NCBI GenBank assembly: GCA_012656075.1
Contig: JAAKBF010000154.1
Location: 62,001 to 126,000, forward strand
Reading direction: 5' to 3'
From: Phytophthora hibernalis
Lineage: Eukaryota > Oomycota > Peronosporomycetes > Peronosporales > Peronosporaceae
DNA: 64,000 nt
Under the pieces are notes generated by a model, which saw nothing but the letters and a program-made list of their open reading frames with translations, did not search any database and was not told where the DNA came from. The stretch's first letter is position 1; the number at the start of each line of letters is the position of its first letter. Position numbers and translations under genes: made by a program. Of the stretch, positions 55,793 to 64,000 are shown one piece after another.

Positions 55793-58700
55793 ATGGCGAC
55801 CAGCAGTATGATGAAGGACTACGTGCGCAGACAGCTGCGCCATTGGGTGGACGACTTTAAGGATGATATACTGCCGCGCGATTTCCTATCCAAGTCGTAT
55901 ACTAAAACGCAGCTCTTGATCCCTGAAATTGGTGAGACGAAACCCGGGAATGTATCGGTAGTTTTTCGGAGTCTAATAATTGTTAATTTCTTGCAGCTCT
56001 CAAGCCGCATCGTGTTGCTGCTGTGCTGCATTTGCCGTCTCCGTTGCTGGTTACTTCGGTGCTTTGCACTGAATTGACGATCGCCGTGCCGTCCTGGTCG
56101 GACTCGGACAAAGAGGCTGCTCATCGACCTGTGCTGATCCACGTGAACGAGCTGCTGGTTCAAGTACGGAACATTTGGGAGTGCAGTAGTAAGGTCCGAC
56201 GAGCTGCGGAGGAACGCGTGCAAGCTGCGCTGCTGGAACCGGACCCGCTTGGATCAACTGCTGCCATGTTCGTGTTCGCTCGGGACGTGAATGACCGCAC
56301 CAAGTTGGTTGTAGACAACCTACGGGTGCAGATTTTTGTGGGAGGGGTACCTCGCGTGGAGATGATTCTAGCAGATTTACATGCACGGACGACGGATGCG
56401 TTGTGGCAGGATGTGAAGGACCCTACCACTTGTGTAGATTACTCTCCGGACCAACTGGTGCAAACGCGATTCAAGGCCATGTCGTTCTTGCTTAGCGTTG
56501 GGGTTAACCCTCCAGGATCTGCTGTATCGGGGAAAAATGGAGCTGAGATGATTCGTTTGATGACGAAGGTATCGGTAACTATACGAGTTACTCGCTTTTA
56601 TCACCGAAAAGAAATACAAGACTCATGGAGAAGGCATATGCAGCTTGTGGATGTGAATTTTGGCGCGGTGAAAATGGAGTTTGGTGTTGCTGATTTTATG
56701 GAGGTGTATACTGTTGCTTCAACGCTCTGCAATTGGTTTCTGAATGGAAGAAGCTCTGAGAAGTGCGCGTTATCTGCACCCGTTGACGGTATGGCTGCTG
56801 ACCGTGAACCTCTTGGACCCGAGGCGGCTCAGACTAACCAGGCGAATATTGAGCTGCAGATCACTTTTCGAGGCACATTTGAGGCAAAGTTAAAGTTCAC
56901 TTCACCAACAGAAGGACCGCAGGAGTTGTTCCTCATCGCGGATCGAGCGGCTGGAAATGTGATTATTCATCGCCATGGCGCTCGGGAACTTCAGATAAGC
57001 CTCCACGAACTAGCAATCAGATTCCGAGGATATGTTGTACTTCGGCTTAAGCCTGATAGAGAGGTATTTCATATGGATCAACGTCACAATTCGCTCTCGG
57101 TCAAATGGCGGGTCCAAAGTGTATTCTGTCGAGTTGATGATGAATTAGCTACAATGCTATCAGAAATGTACCAGTTCGTGAACGAGAAGGAGCAAGTAAT
57201 TGTGATACGATGCGGCACTTGTCACCAACAGATTAGCCTCGACATGATCGATGTACATGTTTGTCCACCTCGAAACAGCAGCAAATCATTACCACCCACG
57301 CCACTTGCTGGTCAAGCTGCTCACACGGAAAGCAGGAGAAACAGTTTTCGGAAAGTTCAAGTGCCGAAATTTTAGGCTTGAGTGCAGAAGAAACCGTGCG
57401 AAAGTCTGAGCATGTTGGCCGGCCAAAAGTTCACGTTGTTTTACACATGGATGAATTAGAGTTGCAGACCGGCAGTCAATTGATCCGGATTATGCTTAGG
57501 CGATGTGGGGTAAGTGAGGCTAATGGGTTAGTTGACCGTGAAGTGACTATTAAACTGTCGAATTTGCACCTGACCACCGATTCCAATGAGTTTACCGGTG
57601 ATGCCATTTTTGTTGCTGCACTACCGCTGGCATTCCAAATGCTCGAGTGCTCCTTGCAAGGCTGTGGATGTTTAAGACGTAAAGAAAGCGCTAATATTAC
57701 ACATGGAATCATCCACGGCTACCAGTGGCCTGCTCGTCTTTTCCTCGAGGTCGCCCAATGCACAATTTTGATACAAAAATGTTTTGTAAAAGTGGAAAAG
57801 ATTCAAATGCGGTCCAGTTTTTCTGACGGTAGTCGCGTGTGCTCCTCTTCACAGCCCCAACTCGGGTTTCATGTGAACATCGACAAAGTACGCTGTCAGT
57901 TAGATGACGTTTTGTTCCGTCTTGCGCGACAAGTGTGTGAGAATTTCGGAGGATCAAAACACGCCTCAATTATGACGTTTTTCCTTGGAGTATTACAAGT
58001 TCGAGCTGTAGAATTTACATTGCAAGATGGTGCACAAGATCATGCTAAGTCTTTACTCAAACAAGCTATCGTAGTATTTGACAATCAACTGGGCTTCCTC
58101 TGCACCCAAAGTTCACTGGATTTCAAGACAATATTGAACTCGCCGACGCTGCGATTTGTACATCGTCAAACCCCAGCGGCTCGTACAACCCGGGAATCTT
58201 TCATCGCGTTGCACCAATCAACCACGGACGAGGTTGATACACAACCTATTACGGATGAGTTGCGTAATATTGACCAGCAGAATGAAACCACGCCTAAAGC
58301 GAATGATATCACAGAACAGACGCGAACGAACCATGTTCGTGAAGAGGTTGCTGGAGTCAAAAACGCTGCTTCTGATAATGTTGCATGCTCTGAGCGTGAA
58401 GAAATCCCATCGTCATCGACTAAGCCTGAGTTTGAAAGAGAAGATGCCTGCCGATGTATTCAACGAATGGTAAGGCAAAAGCAACTCGTTAGGCAGGACA
58501 AGCAACATTTTCAGCCCGACGATTATGAACCTGGAGTAGTGAATCTCAAACCTACAACTGCAATGGTGGTTGCTGGAACAGAAAATGGAGGAAGTGCCTC
58601 CTTTCCTCGAAAGCTGAGTTTAGGAATTCCAAGTCCTATCATTGTGCTTGGAGTTGACAATGATATAGTTGGAGACATCCGTGGCGGAATCAGCAAATTG

Positions 58701-59951
58701 ATGAGCCCATTAAGTCGACCTTCAGACAGCATTCGAGGGGGAATTAATATGTTGATGGGTCCGATCAATCGCACACTCTCGCCAACTGGGAGTGCCAAGT
58801 GTAGACCATCAGTCGAGTCGGTTGCTCCTATGGTGGAGATTGCTGTGTATAACGTTACGACCTCCAACGCGAGCACACACAAACCAGTGATCTCGTTGTT
58901 AAAAAAGACACAAGAGCTACGTGAAGGCGAGCCTGATCCTCACGATACTACTAACAGAAAAAAACACTTGTTGGAGAAGGACACTGCTATCAGTTATACG
59001 ACCCACGATTGTGAAAATGGAGACAAATCAACTTTATCAGAGGGTGCTCATGAAACTAAACCGAATGGCCTTAGCGAGGCTAAACTGGCCGAACTCCCCG
59101 AAGTTGTGCGCGTGTTAATTCAACTAGGCGAATGTCGCTTGTGCGTTCCTATTAATCCGCGTGAAAAGGTCGAGTATCTCTGCCGAGAAATTGTACGTCG
59201 TTTCAACGAATCCTTCGCGGCAGACCGCGGTTGTATCTCCGATGTATCACTTCAAGACAAGAACGGTGGAGTTTTCTCACCTTCGGATACTGTGGGGTTT
59301 CTCCTTTCTGTCACGCCAAACGAATTATTATTCGCATATCCCCACGAACACGACGGACAGGTTCGGTCTTTAGCACGATTAACTGCAACTTCATCCAGGA
59401 CTATGCGATCGGGAGCTCTTCGAGACGTCGACTCATCACAAATCGAGTCTGCTGGAGGTGATACGAAGAGCACAAAGTTCTCAAAACTACCTCTACCTTT
59501 GGTCATCGCTTTGCTTGCAAATGAGTCTGAACGTGATTTGATCCGTTCGGGTCTTTGCGAACAAGATGGAAGCATTAATGGTGAAGCGTGGCCTGATTTG
59601 GCTCTGAACGCAGCTTCATTAGATGCTGAGAAGAACCCACTTATCGTGGAAGTTGCATGGCACGAAGCATGCATTGAAGTCACCAACGGCGACGCTTTTG
59701 CGCTTTGCCGACAACTACTGGGTCTGTGCACCTCGCGAGCTACTAGCAAATATGTGGGTAAAATACTTCGTGGTCGCCTCAAAGTCGATTCTAGTAACCC
59801 TTTGGTCGAATGGGCCTGTCGACGGAGTCTTGCAATGGAGATGGGGGTCCATGATAGTACCCAGTCAACAGACCAAGAACAAGTGCCCAACGCTTCATAC
59901 GAGCAGCTCAAGAAAGCTACGCAAGATGCTTTTGGAGTGTATACAGGTTGA
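55793..59951 (+). CDS. Chorein-N lipid-transfer protein, UHRF1BP1/BLTP3-like (tentative)
   Basis: Exon 1 55793-55931, then 55997 onward. The N-terminus (YVRRQLRHWVDDFKDDILPRDF) opens like chorein_N proteins of the VPS13/ATG2/BLTP group, whose long beta groove carries lipids between membranes. Long amphipathic beta regions follow (ELTIAVPSW, PVLIHVNELLVQV, KLVVDNLRVQIFVGGVP, then KVSVTIRVTRFY). A zinc-like motif CGTCHQQISLDMIDVHVC occurs near residue 420. The frame changes at TTTT 57345-57348; one T restores it (NSFSESSSAEILGLSAEE). The second half holds an IQ-like motif (CRCIQRMVRQKQLVRQ), a duplicated GGISKLMSPLSR/GGINMLMGPINR segment and a ubiquitin-like or RBD-like stretch (VEYLCREIVRRFNESF). 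Total near 1,320 residues. The family call rests on layout and N-terminus only. Confidence 0.6.
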
Positions 59952-60193
59952 TCCAATCCATAAAAGGCGAAGTTGGTTTGATGACTTGGATTAGCACCAT
60001 GGCATGGGACGGAGCAGGCAAACCCAACGTACACATTCCCATTAAAGATACTTGATCAAAGCGGATCCTTGTTGTTGACGAGGAAGAAGGAATTCTTATG
60101 TTGTTGTTGGTATTATTAGTGGTGGGTACGAGAGCAGAACCTGAATGATCAATCCCACTATTTCCCCAATCACCTGATCAGTCTGATACCAAC

Positions 60194-60871
60194 ATGGTTC
60201 TGGAGAGCCGTCGTACAATTATCTGCAAAAGTGGCAGCGGCATCAACCATCAGCTCAAGACGAAGTCCACGGTGCACTGCACCGAGTCAATCACTCGCTC
60301 TAAGCGGGTACACCACAGACGACGAATGTTGGCAAGACCGAATCAACACGATTTTCACGCCGAAGACAGCACTATCGTTCAAGCAGATTTCATCGAGATC
60401 TCGCTGGTTGGAGACCCTGTGCCACACTGCGACGAAAGCGCCGCCAACAGCGACGTGGACCTCGTCGAACAACTAATTGAAAGCGCAAAGAGTGGTGGCC
60501 TTCCACCATTTCAGCGTGCTTGCACTCGAATGATGCAGTGTCACGTCCGTCTCGATGCACCGGGATATATGGGCTGGACAGCAGCACATTGGGCAGCCCG
60601 CGAGGGGCACATCCACTTACTGGAGCATCTGACTACGTGTCATGCAAATTTGGATGCTGTTGATCGCAAGGGAGATACTCTTCTGCACAAGGCTGCTGCA
60701 AATGGTCAACACCTTACGTGCGAGTGGCTGCTTGAACGTGGCTTCAGCTCTAAAATGCGCAACAACAACAACCTCACCCCATTAGATCTTGCTCAGGAAC
60801 ACATCGTAATTTCAAGGCGCAGCAATGCTGCCTTACTTTGCGAGAAGGTTCTTTCGACTGAGCAGTTGTGA
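60194..60871 (+). CDS. Small ankyrin-repeat protein
   Basis: A 225-residue single-exon protein. The N-terminal 70 residues are basic and unstructured. From about residue 115 three ankyrin repeats are clear: GWTAAHWAAREGHIHLLEHL, KGDTLLHKAAANGQHLTCEW and NNLTPLDLAQEHIVISRRS. Ankyrin repeats mediate protein binding; no partner or enzymatic domain is visible. The start is the first ATG of the frame (CCAACATGG). Confidence 0.8.
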   Translation: MVLESRRTIICKSGSGINHQLKTKSTVHCTESITRSKRVHHRRRMLARPNQHDFHAEDSTIVQADFIEISLVGDPVPHCDESAANSDVDLVEQLIESAKSGGLPPFQRACTRMMQCHVRLDAPGYMGWTAAHWAAREGHIHLLEHLTTCHANLDAVDRKGDTLLHKAAANGQHLTCEWLLERGFSSKMRNNNNLTPLDLAQEHIVISRRSNAALLCEKVLSTEQL

Positions 60872-61025
60872 ACACTTGAACAAACACCAATAGACAAAAT
60901 TTTACCCCGATTGATGTCCTCGTTTTGAGTTAACATTCCTTTCGTGGTAGGAGTATTGTTGTCGTCACCTTCTAACATAGCCGAGTTGATCGCGACTGAA
61001 GTCACGGAACATCTCTAATCGAGTG

Positions 61026-62497
61026 CTACGATGCCAGCGTGAGCCCTTTGAAGCCACCTTCACCGACGTTTAGCAAAATTTTGCCATGCTGGTTCGCCAC
61101 CATCATTTCTGCTAGCAAACTGTTGGACGCGTTGCCGGTCACCACGGTCTTCGGGTTTTGCGAAAGAGAGGCGAGTACCTCAAGCGCTGCATGTCAAGTT
61201 GATGTGCACGATACTTTTCCAGCTTCTTCGCGGCTACCCCTTCAGCACGTGCTACGATCTCCTTTACTTTGGCTTCTCCACCGCTAACAAGCCCCTGAAT
61301 CTCAGCCTGCAGCTGCAATTTCCATGCTTCTTCTTCTGCCTGCACCAGGCGGATACCCGTGTCGGATCGGAACGTGATTTCGCTAGAAATGCGTTTCATG
61401 TCTGCGTGAATCTGCTCAATTGCAAGCGAGCCCTCGGCAGCAATTTTGTTGCACTGCACACGAGTTTCCTGAGCGATCTGACCCTGAATAACCCTGGTGT
61501 CAGTGTCCACCATGTCAATCTCTTTCTGAATTTCAGCGCACTTGGCTTTGCCTGTTTGCTCCTCTTCCATGAGCATCATTTTCCGAGCTAGTTTGGTCGT
61601 GTCGATCTCTTCCTTGTAAGATAACAACTGCATGTCGTTCATCTGCTTCATGTTTTGCTCCTTGATAGCGCTCAGATGTGTGGTACGACTTTGCATCTGC
61701 TCTTCAAAAGTTGGTGGAAGCTTCACGTTTGTGATGGCAACACTAGTGATCTGCGCGCCGTACGCGTTGAATTGAGCATTGAGGTTCTTCTTGATATCTT
61801 CCGTCACATAGTACGGTGTCTTAGTTCCGGGTCCAGTAGCGTCTTCGCCGAGGGTCTTCACATCTGTCCTTGCGAGTTCCGAACCCTCGCGCTTCAGCAT
61901 CGAAAGTTTACCCGTATTGAAGCTGTCCTGCATTGTGCCATCACGAAGCGTGTATACCTCGGTGTGTTGAACGCTTCTAGCTAAAGCTCGAACGGCCTCG
62001 TCTTGCGCTGCTCGTAGCTGAACTTCCAAACCATTTGGACCAAGTTCATACACAAATCGCCGTACCAAGTTCGGGTCTTCACCCTTCGAGACATCCCCCA
62101 TGATGCGGAAAATGAGGCACATGTCGATGCGAACCGTAACATTGTCTGCCGTCTTGCATCCCTTTACTGGTGTCTCGAACACGATGAATTGCTTGGTAAC
62201 GAGGTGAGAAACTTGCGTCCACGGTCCTGCCCAGTGGAAGCCGGCGGGCCACACGGGGCTTTTCACGCCGTCCTTGGAGTAATCCATGTCACGCCCTTGG
62301 TTTTGCACAAGCGCGTACATACCTTCCGGCACGCGAATGTACGGTCTGAACATGCTAGGTCGCGGGTTGATCATGATGACTGTGTTGCCATTGTAGCACG
62401 CTCCAAACAAACGGTTTGCCTTATCGACAGAGCTTGCTTCTGTATAAAGCAATTTCGTTTGGTGACCGTCACCCACAAACACGCCTTCTTCTGCCAT
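61026..62497 (-). CDS. SPFH/band 7 domain protein, paralog 1
   Basis: The start is MAEEGVFVGDGHQ (ATG at 62497, CCATGG-type context). Residues 60-250 form a band 7/SPFH domain: IRVPEGMYALVQNQG, VWPAGFHWAGPWTQVSHLVT, TADNVTVRIDMCLIFRI and QLRAAQDEAVRALARSV. It is followed by the long helical flotillin-like coiled coil (IKEQNMKQMNDMQLLSYKEE, then AEIQGLVSGGEAKVKEIVAR). One frame change near 61183 is repaired by one base, extending the C-terminus through LASLSQNPKTVVTGNASNSL to the stop at 61026. SPFH proteins oligomerise into membrane microdomain rings. There is no clear membrane helix at the N-terminus. Confidence 0.85.
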
Positions 62498-62713
62498 GGT
62501 GACGCGAATTGAGAATGAACGAACGCAAGAGACTTCATGAGATATTCGCTGCGTAGTATTATTATCAACTGGGACGTAGCAACACATGCACTTTTGCCAA
62601 ATCGCGTGTGCAGGATCGTACTATAATACACTTTTCTAAGCGCATCCGTTTTTCACCGACCGTGAATCACGGTCCACAACCTAATTCATCCATTACAGGA
62701 GATTGCGTCGACT
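62498..62713. promoter_or_regulatory. Divergent promoter of the SPFH paralog pair
   Basis: A 216-bp region between two start codons of paralogous genes, presumably giving coordinate expression. I did not find a distinct motif. Confidence 0.35.
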
Positions 62714-63950
62714 ATGACTGACGAGAAAGTAGACCGATACAATCGCCTTGTGCAGCTTGATATTACTCGACCAATGGATGCGATGGGCCACTTCAATGCG
62801 AAGGTAGTTGGCGGTCGAATCCCGCTAGTACTCATACCGTCGTATCCAATCTTCTTCACCTTCATGCAGCAAATTCCTTCTGGAGTGTGGGTGCTGCAGC
62901 AAAAGTGGAATGCACATGCCGGAATGATGGACCCTGGTCTAAAGGTGTTTTGGCCGGCATGGAACCGAGTCTCTCATATCGTCACCAAGCAAGCCGTGGC
63001 ATATTCCAATCCAGTGCGCGGGTGCCCCACGTCAGATAATGTGATGGTCGACATCGATATCTCGATCAGTTTTCAGATTGGGCCTACGGAAGATGACGCT
63101 ATCAGGTTCGTCTACACGCTTGGGGCCCATCGCCTGGATGAACTGATCTACAGTCTTACGGAGGAAGCCATCCGTGGTCTTGTGAACTCGGTGCGGTATG
63201 ATCAAGTACACGACTTGCGGGAAGACTTTGCAATGGGAATGAAAACAGACTTGAACAACAAACTGTTGCAGTTTGGTGTGCTCATTCACAACGTCAAAGT
63301 CACAAACGTGGAGCTTCCACCATTGCTGTCATCTACGCTGGAGGGAACCACAGCGTTCAAGACTCGAATGGAGGAACAAGAAAGAACCACGAAAATCAGC
63401 TGCGAATCTTGGTGAATGAAGAGACTCAAAAGTTGACAGCGGTGCAGAAAGAGAGCGAGCGCGCTGTGCAAGACCTACTTGCCGCTAAGGCTCGTGCCAA
63501 CATTATCCGCAACGAAATGCGCACCACTGCCGAAGCCAAGGCTGAAATGGCCATTGCGAAGCACAAAGCCGAATATGCTAACAAGATCAAAGAGGCGGAG
63601 GGATTCAAAATTGACGCCGTCGCTACAGCATCCGCAGCCTCTGTGCGAGCACAGACACAACCTGCAGTTGACCTTGCGAATCTGAAACAGAACTATGCGC
63701 AGTATATTACTGCTGCCAAGATCAAAAGCGACGCCATGGTGAAATCTGCTGAGAGCGAAGCAGCAAAAATAGTAGCGGACGCCGAGGCAGAAGCTGTGGC
63801 TTGGTAGAGAAGAGGTCATTTGACTATCAACAGAAGAAGATTCGCTTGGAGTCTGGGCTTGCGCAAGTCGTTCCAATGGTTATCAGCGGTAAGAGTGGTG
63901 ACGACCTGATCCGCCAAATAGTGCTCCAGACACTCGACAGCAAAAAATAA
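62714..63950 (+). CDS. SPFH/band 7 domain protein, paralog 2
   Basis: Start MTDEKVDRYNRLVQLD at 62714. The SPFH domain aligns with paralog 1: IPSGVWVLQQKWNAHAG, KVFWPAWNRVSHIVTKQAV, NPVRGCPTSDNVMVDIDISI and LTEEAIRGLVNSVRYDQVHD. The C-terminal helix is alanine-rich coiled coil (LLAAKARANIIRNEMR, AEAKAEMAIAKHKAEYANK) and ends VLQTLDSKK at 63950. Frame changes near 63382 (AAA run) and 63801 (TT) are each repaired by one base. The two paralogs probably form a hetero-oligomeric membrane assembly, as prohibitins 1 and 2 or flotillins 1 and 2 do; this is inference. Confidence 0.85.
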
Positions 63951-64000
63951 TTACGGCATCCAAGCAAATGCACAGTACTACCATAAAATAAATCCGAAAA

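Noticed and set aside
1..64000. Programmed frameshifting as the explanation for the many frame changes
   Set aside because: Breaks occur at varied homopolymers without a shared slippery motif or adjacent stop codon; assembly error is simpler.

Overview
The window reads as nuclear DNA of an oomycete, probably a flagellated, Phytophthora/Pythium-like member of the Peronosporales. This is an inference from gene density (about 30 genes in 64 kb on both strands), short GT-AG introns of about 40-110 nt, divergent promoters often only 100-200 bp long, an axonemal dynein intermediate chain, and the style of the proteins. There are no transposons, CRISPR arrays or effector genes that I can recognise, and I saw no tRNA or rRNA gene.

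Layout, left to right: a BK/Slo-type channel running off the left edge (-); a QSOX sulfhydryl oxidase (-); a coiled-coil protein (-); a JMJD4-type dioxygenase (-); an N-terminal DNAJC13/RME-8-like gene (+) followed by an open frame with a cysteine cluster and a cytochrome b5 domain; a FANCE-like gene (-); a ZC3H3-like CCCH protein (-); syntaxin 5 (+); an equilibrative nucleoside transporter (+); an EF-hand protein (+) converging on RMC1 (-); a B-box/coiled-coil protein (+); a divergent pair of histone H2A genes; SGF29 (-); a very long DMXL/Rav1 gene (+); axonemal dynein intermediate chain DNAI1 (+); Rab GDI (-); an ARP4-like actin-related protein (+); a SPIRAL1-like microtubule protein (+); RRP9 (-); an EHD-like GTPase (+); an Argonaute relic (-); kinesin-14 (+); a five-helix membrane plus PX protein (-); a chorein/BLTP3-like protein (+); an ankyrin protein (+); and a divergent pair of SPFH (band 7) paralogs.

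Several genes share a theme of endomembrane traffic (RME-8-like, syntaxin 5, RMC1, DMXL, GDI, EHD, PX, BLTP3-like), but they are not an operon and the grouping is probably chance. A striking property of the sequence is that many clearly conserved genes are interrupted by single-base frame changes, most of them explained by one missing base in a homopolymer. I take this as a sequencing/assembly property, so gene breaks here should not be read as pseudogenes without checking. The Argonaute relic is the exception: it is truncated, has many frame breaks and carries a substitution at a catalytic position.

Exon coordinates were derived by eye from splice motifs and reading-frame continuity, and are given where I trust them.
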